The position numbers were made by a program, and so were the translations under genes. The notes beneath the pieces were generated by a model, which worked only from the letters and a program-made list of their open reading frames with translations, ran no database searches and had not been told where the DNA came from. A stretch of DNA of 64,000 nucleotides, from positions 2,108,001-2,172,000 of the forward strand of contig NZ_JBDFMI010000001.1 in NCBI RefSeq assembly GCF_047238185.1, given 5' to 3'. This document shows positions 34,477 through 42,477 of the stretch, piece by piece. Positions within the stretch are counted from its first letter, which is position 1; the number at the start of each line of letters is the position of its first letter. The DNA comes from Bacillus_AD sp047238185 (GTDB lineage Bacteria > Bacillota > Bacilli > Bacillales > DSM-1321).

Positions 34477-35193
34477 ATGAAGGAAAAACTCTTGAAAGTA
34501 TTGTTATCGTCTATCTTGCTCGTTGGTCTATACACACCATTCGCCACAAATAGTGTTGAAGCTAAAGCTGCTTCTGTACAAGAAGGGGTTGTAGATATCG
34601 TTAACGGACATTTGGCTGTCCGCAGCCAGCCTAGTGGAAACGCTTCTTCCATCGGAACGTTGAAAAGATCACAAAAAGTAAACGTTTATTCCCAAAAGAA
34701 TGGGTGGGCACACATTCAATACGGATCAAAAAAAGGGTATATATCCTTGAAATACGTTAGATTCTATCGTACGACTTCTGCCGGAAGCGTCAAAAAGATT
34801 ACCGATCGTGCCATCAGCACTCAAAGAAAAACATGGGAAAAGGCATATACAAAAAATGAATTATATACGATTATGTCCCCTGCTTTTACACAAGCATACA
34901 TCGACGGCAATTTCAAAACCCATTATATGAAATCAGGCATACGAAATGGCCAGCAATTATATTCAATCATACCGACCGAAATCTGGGGATATGGAATCAG
35001 CACATTTGACTGGTATGGTAAATACGGTAAAAAGCCAACCTATTCTTTTTATGTGAAAAATAATGCCGAATATTTGATTGTTTCCCAATATCAACAAAAT
35101 GAAGAAAGTGGAAATAACACGATGACACTTTCTTTAATCAAACAGCCAAAGTCAAACTGGAAAGTATTCGGAATTAATCGAATCTACCACTAA
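34477..35193 (+). CDS. Secreted SH3b-domain protein, copy 1
   Basis: 238 residues. A cleavable signal peptide (about 1-32, cut near VEAKAAS), then one bacterial SH3 domain (about 35-98: GHLAVRSQPSGNASSIGTLK, NGWAHIQYGSKKGYISLKYV), then a domain of about 135 residues that I do not recognise (SVKKITDRAIS, FTQAYIDGNFKTHY, GYGISTFDWYGKYG, KVFGINRIYH). SH3b domains usually bind cell-wall peptides, so an extracytoplasmic wall-linked role is likely. More than half of its residues are shared with the protein at 52297. No catalytic motif seen. AGGGGA precedes the ATG. Confidence 0.82.
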   Translation: MKEKLLKVLLSSILLVGLYTPFATNSVEAKAASVQEGVVDIVNGHLAVRSQPSGNASSIGTLKRSQKVNVYSQKNGWAHIQYGSKKGYISLKYVRFYRTTSAGSVKKITDRAISTQRKTWEKAYTKNELYTIMSPAFTQAYIDGNFKTHYMKSGIRNGQQLYSIIPTEIWGYGISTFDWYGKYGKKPTYSFYVKNNAEYLIVSQYQQNEESGNNTMTLSLIKQPKSNWKVFGINRIYH

Positions 35194-35211
35194 TATAAAC
35201 ATACTATAAAA

Positions 35212-35290
35212 AAGCTCCTATGTTCTGCTCCCAAAAAGGTAGAGTTGAAATCCTTACGTTTTGGGCCATCTCAATAGGGGCTTCTTTTTT
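35212..35290 (+). terminator. Long two-tier hairpin after the SH3b gene
   Basis: Outer stem AAGCTCCTAT (35212-35221) with ATAGGGGCTT (35274-35283), inner stem CCCAAAA (35230-35236) with TTTTGGG (35259-35265), then TTTTTT. It can terminate transcription, but the length (72 bases) and internal structure may also reflect a mobile-element end. Confidence 0.6.
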
Positions 35291-35391
35291 GCCGTCATAA
35301 TGTGAAACAATCCATTGCGGCAATCATACATATTCCTGCACTATCACTAATACAATTTAATAAGATACTTATACCTGAAAAGAGGGATAGT

Positions 35392-36255
35392 ATGATTTCA
35401 ATAAATGGAATACCCTATCAACAACCTAACATATGGCCTATCGGCAGCATTGAGCATACGATTTTCCAACAATTGATTAAAGATCCCTCCATCCATCATT
35501 ATCAAACAATAAATGATGCATTGTTTGAAATAGAATTGCGGAAGAACATCATTTTAAGCGCTCGCGCCATGAGCCGGAGCAATGCCGAATTCGAAACGCT
35601 CGAAAAATCGCGCGGCAACCCTGCCTATTGGCAAATGACAAATCGCGGCGGATTTCAGCTCAAACCAGGCGTATGGCCGTCAGCTGCTATAAGGGATATT
35701 TTTAGCAATAGCTCCCTTTATGCATTTGAGTGTGCAACAGCCATCATTATTATCTACTACTATGCTGTGTTGAATACCATTGGCGACGCCTTATTCAATC
35801 AACTATTCCCACATTTATATTTATACAGCTGGCATTCCTCCACCGAGCTTGGCGTGCATACGATCGATACAGATTATTTCATTGCAGGCGATGTTATTTA
35901 TTTCAAAAATCCAGATTTCGATCCCAATGCTGCCGAATGGCGCGGAGAAAATACTGTACTGCTCGAGGATGGCACATTTTTTGGCCATGGTCTCGAAATT
36001 GGGCCGGCAGACCAAATCATACAGGCGTTAAATGACAAGAGAAAGCCAGGCAGCACGCGTAGTGCCTATATGAAAGACGCCGCTACAAGGCTCTCCTTTA
36101 ATCAACTGGCCCATTTCTCGCCCTCTCAAAATTATCCTTTTTACCGCACAGAGCATTTAATCCTCCATCATAATAAAAGTTCTATCCCATTCAAGAAATA
36201 TGTCTTTTACTTAAACCAGCTCTATGCCCAGCTGAATCAACAAAACCCATTGTGA
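35392..36255 (+). CDS. tgl: Spore coat transglutaminase Tgl
   Basis: Protein-glutamine gamma-glutamyltransferase that cross-links spore coat proteins through Gln-Lys bonds. 287 residues. The catalytic Cys114 lies in LYAFECATAIIIIYYYAV, in register with Cys116 of B. subtilis Tgl; FKNPDFDPNAAEWRGENTVLL and YMKDAATRLS also match. The start is the ATG at 35392 with AGAGGG five bases upstream. A terminator overlaps its stop. Like cotD in this window, it is expected to act late in the mother cell. Confidence 0.92.
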   Translation: MISINGIPYQQPNIWPIGSIEHTIFQQLIKDPSIHHYQTINDALFEIELRKNIILSARAMSRSNAEFETLEKSRGNPAYWQMTNRGGFQLKPGVWPSAAIRDIFSNSSLYAFECATAIIIIYYYAVLNTIGDALFNQLFPHLYLYSWHSSTELGVHTIDTDYFIAGDVIYFKNPDFDPNAAEWRGENTVLLEDGTFFGHGLEIGPADQIIQALNDKRKPGSTRSAYMKDAATRLSFNQLAHFSPSQNYPFYRTEHLILHHNKSSIPFKKYVFYLNQLYAQLNQQNPL

Positions 36256-36278
36256 TAATTCAATGGGTTGTTTGTTTT
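36244..36278 (+). terminator. Terminator overlapping the tgl stop
   Basis: AACCCATTG (36244-36252) pairs exactly with CAATGGGTT (36261-36269), then GTTTGTTTT. Confidence 0.8.
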
Positions 36279-36530
36279 CAAGTAAATTTTTTCAATCATT
36301 GGATTTATAATAGCTATTTTTGGGAAAAATGCCCTTTTAAAACGATCGGGTTGTTTGGGAATAGTCTATCATTCATATTGACGATCATCATCCCATTTGT
36401 GATTATTCCAATTTTCTGGAATGAACCGCAATCAAAAGCTGGCACAGAAATACGCTTAGCTATATTTTACCAAATTTCCCTTCTAATGATTCAACGATTA
36501 AACATGAGTGCCAGCTGAGAATTGGCGCAC
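36270..36530 (+). pseudogene. Possible relic of a small membrane protein gene
   Basis: The plus strand encodes a hydrophobic stretch (KTIGLFGNSLSFILTIII, then PFVIIPIFWNEPQSKAGTE) ending near 36518, in a frame that only opens within the tgl terminator and has no start codon or ribosome site of its own. It looks like the C-terminal part of a membrane protein whose start is gone. Confidence 0.35.
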
Positions 36531-36584
36531 CTAAAAAAACCTCAACACCATCGGTATTGAGGTTCCCTCTAATGATTCAACGAT
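36482..36584 (+). repeat. 17-bp direct repeat
   Basis: TCTAATGATTCAACGAT occurs at 36482-36498 and again at 36568-36584, on both sides of the terminator at 36538. Confidence 0.8.
36538..36564 (-). terminator. Terminator of the M20 amidohydrolase gene
   Basis: AACCTCAACACC (36538-36549) pairs with GGTATTGAGGTT (36553-36564) with one mismatch; minus-strand TTTTTT follows. Confidence 0.82.
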
Positions 36585-36603
36585 CCATGGGAAAGGTGTA
36601 TCT

Positions 36604-37779
36604 TTAGTTGTTCGAATGATTGTTCAACCAATTTATGGCTGTATGCGCTACGACAGCAACGCCCAAAGGAATGACCCCTTCATCCAGTATTAAATTCGGA
36701 TTATGAAGTGGATAGTTTTTATCCCCTAACGCATTGGCCCCCGCCCACATGAACATCGTCGGTACAATATTGCTGATATAGGAAAAATCTTCTGTGCCGG
36801 ACAACGGCTCTTCATTCACTTCCAAATTATTGTCTCCTACTACTTCTTTGACAAACGGTGCCATTTGATTGCATAACTCTAAATCATTGAATAATGAAGG
36901 AGTGGAAATCGTCTCAAGATTATAGCTGCCGCGCATCATTTTGACAGTAGCATCAATAATTTCCGGGATCCGCTTAAATAGATGATCTCTAATTTCAGGA
37001 TTGAATGTGCGTAGAGTCGCTTCTAAAATGGCCGTATCGGGAATAATATTGGCTACCGTTCCCCCTCCCATTTTTCCGACGACAAGAACAGCCATTTCTC
37101 TCGGATCTATTTCCTTGCCGACCAATGCATTCAATTGATTATAGACAGCATTGATTATCATTAATGGATCAATCGCTTTTTGAGGTTCGGAACTATGTCC
37201 GCCCTTTCCTTGTACTTTAAGGAAAAAACCATCCAATGATGAAGCTGCAATACCTGGTTTATAACCAAATTTCCCCACTTCTAAGCTCGAATCGACGTGT
37301 AAAGCAAGAGCTGCATCCACTTTTGGATGTTCCAGTAAACCATTCTTCACCATATCCTTTGCCCCTGCGCCGATTTCCTCCGCTGGCTGGAACATGATCT
37401 TAACCGTGCCATTTATCATTTCTTCCTGCTGCTTTAATAGTTTAGCTGCTCCAAGCATGAATGTCGTATGTATATCATGGCCGCACGCATGCATAAATCC
37501 ATTAGTGGATTTAAATGCAAGATCTGTTTCTTCTTCAATCGGCAATGCATCCATATCGCCTCTTAAGAGCAATGTTTTTCCATCACCGTTTCCGATCGTG
37601 ACCACTAAGCCGGCCTTTCCGACCTTCTTGGGTTCTAAACCCATTTTTTTTAACTCTTCTTCCACATATGCAAGTGTATGCTCTAATTCAAAACCAATCT
37701 CGGGATTCTGGTGAAGATGTCTACGGTGCTTGACTAATTCCTCTTTTATTTCCTCTGCGAGTGATAAAGTATGATTCAT
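36604..37779 (-). CDS. M20-family amidohydrolase/peptidase
   Basis: 391 residues, zinc-dependent hydrolase of the amino-acid amide/IAA-amidohydrolase branch. Metal-site motifs: NPEIGFELEHT near the N-terminus, HACGHDIHTTFMLGAA near 95-110, and FQPAEEIGAGAKDMV near 130. A dimerisation-domain stretch, GGHSSEPQKAIDPL, follows. It likely removes acyl groups from amino acids or small amides. Start at 37779 with AAGGAGTG; the frame runs 40 codons further upstream without a ribosome site, so those codons are left out. Confidence 0.9.
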   Translation of the reverse strand: MNHTLSLAEEIKEELVKHRRHLHQNPEIGFELEHTLAYVEEELKKMGLEPKKVGKAGLVVTIGNGDGKTLLLRGDMDALPIEEETDLAFKSTNGFMHACGHDIHTTFMLGAAKLLKQQEEMINGTVKIMFQPAEEIGAGAKDMVKNGLLEHPKVDAALALHVDSSLEVGKFGYKPGIAASSLDGFFLKVQGKGGHSSEPQKAIDPLMIINAVYNQLNALVGKEIDPREMAVLVVGKMGGGTVANIIPDTAILEATLRTFNPEIRDHLFKRIPEIIDATVKMMRGSYNLETISTPSLFNDLELCNQMAPFVKEVVGDNNLEVNEEPLSGTEDFSYISNIVPTMFMWAGANALGDKNYPLHNPNLILDEGVIPLGVAVVAHTAINWLNNHSNN

Positions 37780-38237
37780 ATAAATGACACTCCTTATTCG
37801 ATAAGATATTTGTCTAATAGGGTTTCTTCTAAACGGAAAGCGCAAATTATGAAGCGCTGCCATTTTAAAAAAATGGAGTTGAAGTAGCGTCCTATTCATA
37901 ACGCCGATTATGCTCCATTTACAGAAGCAGAAAAGATCTATATGGGCTTTACAAAGGAATTATGTTGCAAATTTTATACCAACTCATTTCCATTAAATGG
38001 AGCGGCTGCTTCAATACATAGCATTCCTATAGATAATTATAATAAAATTTATTTAAAATTCTCCTATTTCAAGAGTAGCTGCCTCATCAAGAACATACAG
38101 AGGACTATATAATCGTAAAAATTTTTACCATTTTGAAAAAAGTTTTACTACATGAAAAGTTATGAAGCTCTTATAATATGTTATATTTTAACAAATCATA
38201 TTCTTACGTAATCGTTCACAATGGAGGTGCATTTACA
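37780..38237. other. Gene-free region
   Basis: No credible gene. Inverted copies of AAATGGAG (37870-37877) and CTCCATTT (about 37913-37920) lie about 36 bases apart. A plus-strand open stretch of about 65 codons around 37895-38107 lacks a start. Promoters for both neighbours should be here. Confidence 0.45.
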
Positions 38238-38393
38238 ATGAAATTCAAACGCGTTACTTTTCTATTCATCTTTTTAGCTGTCCTGTCTTCCATAATGGTT
38301 GGCAATTGGATGAAACAAGGACTTCTAGGTTTAGGAGTGGCCGTCCTATTTTTAATGATTGCTGCTTTTACAACTAAAACCAAGGGAAATTAG
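38238..38393 (+). CDS. Small membrane protein
   Basis: 51 residues, two hydrophobic segments: FLFIFLAVLSSIMVG (about 7-21) and GLLGLGVAVLFLMIAAF (about 28-44), then TTKTKGN. GGAGGTG eight bases before the ATG at 38238 is a good site; an earlier in-frame start has none. Not recognised. Confidence 0.7.
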   Translation: MKFKRVTFLFIFLAVLSSIMVGNWMKQGLLGLGVAVLFLMIAAFTTKTKGN

Positions 38394-38589
38394 CTATTTA
38401 CAATGTGCTGAACACTTGAAACTGTGCAAGAAATCCAATATCGCTATGGTCAACCTCTTTACCTAAAAATTGAAGAACGCTTATTCAACTATAAGTAAAG
38501 CACAAAAAACCACCTGAATGTGCAACTATTGCCATTATAAAATCGTTATATGTATAACTTCAACAAATTTGCGAAAAGGTGGAATTACT

Positions 38590-38838
38590 ATGAATAAATT
38601 CTTCGTTTTATCATTATTAACAGTTGTAATGAATATAGTCTTTTTTTTCGTATTTCGAGGTCCAAATGCCAGCATTCTTACGATGATCGGTGTGGCCAGC
38701 ATTCTTTCTTTAGCCGGCATCATTTTTTCAACACTTTCCAAGAATATTTTTTCTATTATTGGCGGATTACTTCTTAATGGACTAGGATTAGCTTACGCTT
38801 TCCTTCTTTTAATGGCTGTCGGGATAGGTGGACTATAA
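38590..38838 (+). CDS. Small membrane protein with three helices
   Basis: 82 residues, very hydrophobic; helices at about 4-21, 29-45 and 52-79, one short polar loop FRGPNAS. AGGTGG precedes the ATG at 38590. Not recognised. No terminator obvious. Confidence 0.7.
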   Translation: MNKFFVLSLLTVVMNIVFFFVFRGPNASILTMIGVASILSLAGIIFSTLSKNIFSIIGGLLLNGLGLAYAFLLLMAVGIGGL

Positions 38839-39020
38839 TATGTGACTGTTTATATAACATCTTTAAAGGGATTACAATCCGGAAATAAAAAACCATTGTT
38901 TTATCCGTCTCCAGAGTTCCCTAAATGAATTCACATGGGACGGCTACTAGATTTATCGCGAATAAAAGCCAGTTTGATAGTCAATTATCCCCTTGTAACT
39001 TTAGATCCTCTCATAAAATT

Positions 39021-39050
39021 TGTTAGGATGCCTATTACAGCATCCTAACA
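39021..39050. repeat. Orphan 11-bp perfect hairpin
   Basis: TGTTAGGATGC (39021-39031) pairs exactly with GCATCCTAACA (39040-39050). No T run follows on the plus strand. The remainder of 38839-39194 shows no gene. Confidence 0.7.
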
Positions 39051-39194
39051 CGACATTTGAAGCCTATTTCACCAACAAATATACGGCCGCTTAATCGTTC
39101 AATCTGTTATTGTATACAGGACAAGCAGACAATTAGATGTATATTGGATCAGGCACAACAGGATATCTCTTATAATGATTAGGAGTGACTATCC

Positions 39195-39242
39195 GTGTGG
39201 AATCAGGTTGTTAGTGTTCTCAACAAGTTTCACAATAAATAA
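39195..39242 (+). CDS. Possible 15-residue peptide
   Basis: GTG start with AGGAG nine bases upstream encodes MWNQVVSVLNKFHNK, an amphipathic basic peptide, followed 30 bases later by another small gene. It may be a leader peptide or chance. Confidence 0.3.
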   Translation: MWNQVVSVLNKFHNK

Positions 39243-39271
39243 TCCAAAAACGACTAGAGGACAGCACCAAC

Positions 39272-39412
39272 ATGGAAACATTGTCACAAGAAGTAAAGTG
39301 GGAACCAATCAAATCTATTCAATCAACTATCCGAAAATCCGAAAAGGCCTTGGCAAAGATGACTCAGAAAGGCTCAAATACTACCTTACTAAAGAAACGG
39401 CATCCCTCCTAG
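39272..39412 (+). CDS. Small charged protein
   Basis: 46 residues, METLSQEVKWEPIKSIQSTI, then RKSEKALAKMTQKGSNTTLL and a basic end. AGAGGA lies ten bases before the ATG. The wording resembles small Bacillus proteins I cannot name; the abrupt end after LLKKRHPS could mean a truncated 3' part. A longer frame over the same bases in another register is unlikely to be coding. Confidence 0.5.
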   Translation: METLSQEVKWEPIKSIQSTIRKSEKALAKMTQKGSNTTLLKKRHPS

Positions 39413-39526
39413 AGACAGCGTTGCTTGATTTTATTATGAAAATTGAATGCCTCATAATTCCTACTTCCACTTGTGGGAACCCTTTTTTCTTTTAGTCTAA
39501 CTGACTGTATTCTAGAGAATAAACAA

Positions 39527-39569
39527 AACCGTATAAGCAGCTTGTCTAGCAAGCACTGCTTACACGGTT
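39527..39569 (-). terminator. Terminator of the zinc-ribbon gene
   Basis: AACCGTATAAGCAG (39527-39540) pairs with CTGCTTACACGGTT (39556-39569) with one mismatch, plus an inner CTTG/CAAG stem; minus-strand TTTTGTTT follows. Confidence 0.8.
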
Positions 39570-39624
39570 CCTATTACACTCTCATAAATTTGCCATTTTA
39601 TATTCCATTACCCCAGCACTCTCT

Positions 39625-39834
39625 TTAACGAGATGGGCGAGGTTCTAAACAACGGATACATTTTCTCTGATTGCTGCGTTTAAACTTAGTGAACGTTTTT
39701 TCAAATTCATTTCCACATGAACATTTAAACAACAACTTCTGCGAGTAACCTACGTATTCATTGGAAAGCAATTCACACTCTGAATTCTGCTTAACAAATT
39801 CACGGATTTCCTTATGAGTCCATTTTTTATTCAA
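39625..39834 (-). CDS. Small zinc-ribbon protein
   Basis: 69 residues. Two Cys pairs, FKCSCGNEFEKTF and RKCIRC, about 24 residues apart, follow a helical N-terminus MNKKWTHKEIREFVKQ. The pattern resembles the short treble-clef repeats found in homing-endonuclease and phage-related proteins (DUF723-like), where they may bind nucleic acid. TTG start with GGAGGTG eight bases upstream. It may be the remains of, or a stand-alone version of, a larger protein. Confidence 0.65.
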   Translation of the reverse strand: MNKKWTHKEIREFVKQNSECELLSNEYVGYSQKLLFKCSCGNEFEKTFTKFKRSNQRKCIRCLEPRPSR

Positions 39835-40145
39835 ATTAACACCTCCGATAGTAATTTTGATATAAATTACAGGGAGAAGTTCGGATAATGGTCTTTCCTA
39901 TAGTCTTATGACATTCTATCTTCCTGATTAAGCTATTATACCATAAGAGAATTCTTATTAAGGAATGATCTTGCTACCGTTCATATACCCGCTTCACTTT
40001 GAACCACATCGCTTATTTGCCTATTTGGAAAACTCATTAAAAAATGTACAAAACGCTTGTATAAACATATCCATTTTTGATTTTCTCTGCCCATTGATAC
40101 TCATACTGGGAAAAGAATGTGGAATTGAGTTTTCATGCACAAAAA

Positions 40146-40176
40146 ATCCCCCATTTCAATTTGCCGTATGGGGGAT
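40146..40176 (-). terminator. Terminator of the gene at 40187
   Basis: ATCCCCCAT (40146-40154) pairs exactly with ATGGGGGAT (40168-40176); minus-strand TTTTTTG follows. The interval 39835-40145 shows no gene. Confidence 0.88.
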
Positions 40177-40186
40177 TCCTTCCTCA

Positions 40187-40432
40187 TTAATGAGCCATAT
40201 GATACTCTCTCCTGAATCTTGCTGCCGCAATCCGTTTCGCTCTTTCTACACTTTTCGCTTTGCCTTTAACCTGAATTTCTTCATGATTGAGGTATACTTC
40301 AACATAATCTCCGTGCTCAAGAATTAAAAAATCAGCCAAGATGGCACCTATTGGCATTTGGCCAGCTTCTTCACTTCTCATTCCCTTTCCAATCTCTCCG
40401 CCATCCAATAACACTTCCCGTTTTGATTTCAT
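40187..40432 (-). CDS. Uncharacterised small soluble protein
   Basis: 81 residues: MKSKREVLLDGGEIGKG, a mixed middle (ADFLILEHGDYVEVYLNHEEIQVKG) that looks like beta strands, and a basic helix KAKSVERAKRIAAARFRREY that might bind nucleic acid. GGAGGTAGACATA lies before the ATG. Not recognised. Confidence 0.65.
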   Translation of the reverse strand: MKSKREVLLDGGEIGKGMRSEEAGQMPIGAILADFLILEHGDYVEVYLNHEEIQVKGKAKSVERAKRIAAARFRREYHMAH

Positions 40433-40667
40433 TATGTCTACCTCCTTTATAGAAGGTATTCTTTCCTTTTGTATAAATACCTGTACCCATCATTGTTTAT
40501 TTTAATAATGCCATTCCTTTGCATCGTCTCAACCCTTTTTAATGTCCATCATATGATCTATAATTAAAAACCAATGTCCCTTACTAATGAATACACTAAA
40601 AACACATACAATCTTCACAAGTTTCTGAGACAATCATTTTCATGATAACAGTTGAGGAGAATTTTGA

Positions 40668-40763
40668 TTGAACTTTATACATGATTTAGTAAAAATTGTT
40701 ATAGTAATAGTTTTATCGTCTACACTTATTCTTTTCATTGTGAAAGTACTATTAAAAATATAA
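40668..40763 (+). CDS. Tiny hydrophobic membrane peptide (31 residues)
   Basis: MNFIHDLVKIVIVIVLSS, then TLILFIVKVLLKI. One membrane helix flanked by charged residues. TTG start with GAGGAG eight bases upstream and a strong terminator 18 bases beyond the stop make a short independent transcript. Size and shape are like type I toxin peptides or small membrane regulators; no antisense RNA is evident. Confidence 0.55.
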   Translation: MNFIHDLVKIVIVIVLSSTLILFIVKVLLKI

Positions 40764-40780
40764 AACGATATTGTCTTAAA

Positions 40781-40809
40781 AACCTACTAAATAGTAGGTT
40801 GTTTTTTTT
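40781..40809 (+). terminator. Terminator of the tiny membrane peptide gene
   Basis: AACCTACTA (40781-40789) pairs exactly with TAGTAGGTT (40792-40800), then GTTTTTTTT. Confidence 0.9.
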
Positions 40810-40886
40810 CACAGTTATCCAGTATATTGAATCTTTAAAGATTGATATCATATAAGATGAATAGATGATGTACATAGGAGGCATAC

Positions 40887-41582
40887 ATGATTAGGCAAAA
40901 TCTTCATTACCTAATAAGCGTATCCGCAATCATAATTCTTGGGATTGTTTTCATTTCTTTCAATAAAAATATTGCTCATATTAATAAACTCACTTCAGAC
41001 TTATCAAACTCAATAACGTTTAATGAATATTTACATTCCACCGAAACTACTGTTAATCTTAATAAGGCCAGAATAATTATTAACTATGACACGAAAGAGC
41101 CTTATGATCATTTAGACACAGTAGAACAATTTAGTTTATTGGAATATTACACTAAACAATTGAAGTATTTTTTACGAAATACCAAAAACTCATTACTGCC
41201 CTATATTTCCGAAATACATTTGATTTCTGATAAAGGCAAATATCCATTCAAATTTATAAATGAAATAAAAAACCATAAGAGCGGTACAAATAGTAATAGC
41301 ATCCTTTATATGAACGATCAGAAGATTTATACTTCAGGACTGCTTAAACACCAAATCAAAATGTATAGAAATAATCATCCTGAAGAAAAAAAAGACCTCG
41401 AAATATTAAACTATGCATATAATTTGTATAGAACACTTACCCAAAACGGTAAATATTATAATCCAACGTCTGATTCAAAAATAATCCTAAAAAATGTATC
41501 TCAAAAATTTAATATCACTTTTGAGGAATATGAATATATTTATAAAAAATATGCTCTTGGTTTTGCAGATATTTCTCTATAA
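40887..41582 (+). CDS. Membrane-anchored protein of unrecognised family, copy 1
   Basis: 231 residues: one N-terminal membrane anchor (about 7-25, YLISVSAIIILGIVFISF), then an extracytoplasmic domain. The last 60 residues (LNYAYNLYRTLTQNGKYYN, SKIILKNVSQKFNITFEEYEYIYKKY) are closely shared with the protein at 42787, and the middle (FSLLEYYTKQLKYFLRNTKN; LYMNDQKIYTSG) aligns too. The C-terminal block looks like a small helical domain. GGAGG lies six bases before the ATG. I recognise no family. Confidence 0.72.
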   Translation: MIRQNLHYLISVSAIIILGIVFISFNKNIAHINKLTSDLSNSITFNEYLHSTETTVNLNKARIIINYDTKEPYDHLDTVEQFSLLEYYTKQLKYFLRNTKNSLLPYISEIHLISDKGKYPFKFINEIKNHKSGTNSNSILYMNDQKIYTSGLLKHQIKMYRNNHPEEKKDLEILNYAYNLYRTLTQNGKYYNPTSDSKIILKNVSQKFNITFEEYEYIYKKYALGFADISL

Positions 41583-41768
41583 AAAGGCTTCGGATCACCC
41601 ATTGAAACAATCTTTGTTCCGTTGACATCCTGACGATTTTGGTAGAAGGTTTGTATAATACTGTTTCCCGCTAAGCAGAAGAGCGCACCCAATTATGTCT
41701 GATTCTCACTGCGTTAATTGTATTTCATACAATATTTACATATAATGGCATAGAAGGAGCTGACACTA

Positions 41769-41969
41769 ATGGCATATATTTTGTTGTATGGAACCATTAT
41801 TTTAATTCTGTTGGCAGTATATAGAATCGTCTTCAAGAAAAGAAGAAAAAAACTAGGTGTTCTTTATACACCATTCGATGACATAACAAGCGGCCGTAAT
41901 ACTCAAACTAGTAATAGGAACTTAGATGAGGATACTAAACATAGCCATACCTATCTGGAGAGATTATAA
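41769..41969 (+). CDS. DUF3951-like small membrane protein
   Basis: 66 residues: a membrane helix (about 4-22) followed by KKRRKKLGVLYTPFDDITSGR and a polar tail. The basic cluster then LYTPFDDI motif is the landmark of DUF3951 proteins of Bacillus, of unknown role. AAGGAG lies nine bases before the ATG; a strong terminator follows. Confidence 0.72.
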   Translation: MAYILLYGTIILILLAVYRIVFKKRRKKLGVLYTPFDDITSGRNTQTSNRNLDEDTKHSHTYLERL

Positions 41970-41978
41970 ATAGGTCTT

Positions 41979-42012
41979 TTGCCCTTTCTGATGTGAAAGG
42001 GCAATCTTTTTT
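41979..42012 (+). terminator. Terminator of the DUF3951-like gene
   Basis: TTGCCCTTTC (41979-41988) pairs exactly with GAAAGGGCAA (41995-42004), then TCTTTTTT. Confidence 0.9.
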
Positions 42013-42169
42013 CCACCCTGGGTAAAATAGCATTTTTCTCATGAAATGCCCATGAGTCCATACAAAATATCACTTTTTATCAGTAAAGTAAATTTTTGCA
42101 TTGATGTAGGGCATCCTCTCTTCTTGTCGCAATTTTCTTTCTTATAGATTATAGTCCAAATCTTTGTTA

Positions 42170-42252
42170 TTATAATAATTCAACATTCAACACTACCCAT
42201 GTTGTAGATTGAAGGTGAAAGAGCTTACCATTTCAGGTGAGCTCTTTTTCAT
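42170..42252 (+). ncRNA. Candidate small RNA ending in an orphan terminator
   Basis: A strong terminator, AAAGAGCTTACC (42218-42229) with GGTGAGCTCTTT (42236-42247) and TTTTT, has no gene in front. A TATAAT-like element lies at about 42171-42176, and a small hairpin CTAC-N7-GTAG lies between. A transcript of about 60-70 bases is possible. Confidence 0.4.
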
Positions 42253-42257
42253 TTTTC

Positions 42258-42284
42258 TTGAATATCCGCAACTTGAACCGATAT
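42258..42284 (+). promoter_or_regulatory. Candidate SigD promoter of yjfB
   Basis: TTGA (42258-42261), 15-base spacer, ACCGATAT (42277-42284), close to the SigD pattern TAAA-N15-GCCGATAT. It lies 20 bases before yjfB, which encodes a putative motility protein. Confidence 0.55.
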
Positions 42285-42303
42285 ATAAATAAGAGGTGAT
42301 ACA

Positions 42304-42477
42304 ATGGATATCGCAGCATTGTCGATTGGAATGAAACAAGCTTCACTTAGTCAAAGCGTCAGCATTGCCCTAACAAAAAAAGCCATGGACTCAACAGAAC
42401 AAACCAGTGCTGAATTAATGAAAATGATCGAAGCTACCCATCCGACTCTAGGTAATTCACTAGACTTAAAAGCTTAA
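42304..42477 (+). CDS. yjfB: YjfB-family putative motility protein
   Basis: 57 residues: MDIAALSIGMKQASLSQSVS, then IALTKKAMDSTEQTSAELMKMIE and a short polar end. This is the full length and layout of the YjfB family, annotated as putative motility proteins of unknown mechanism. AGAGGTGATACA precedes the ATG. A SigD-like promoter and a terminator frame the gene, so it would be expressed with flagellar genes (inference). Confidence 0.85.
   Translation: MDIAALSIGMKQASLSQSVSIALTKKAMDSTEQTSAELMKMIEATHPTLGNSLDLKA

Noticed and set aside
39175..39495. Plus-strand frame of 106 codons
   Set aside because: No ribosome site; a 46-residue frame in another register inside it has one and a natural composition.
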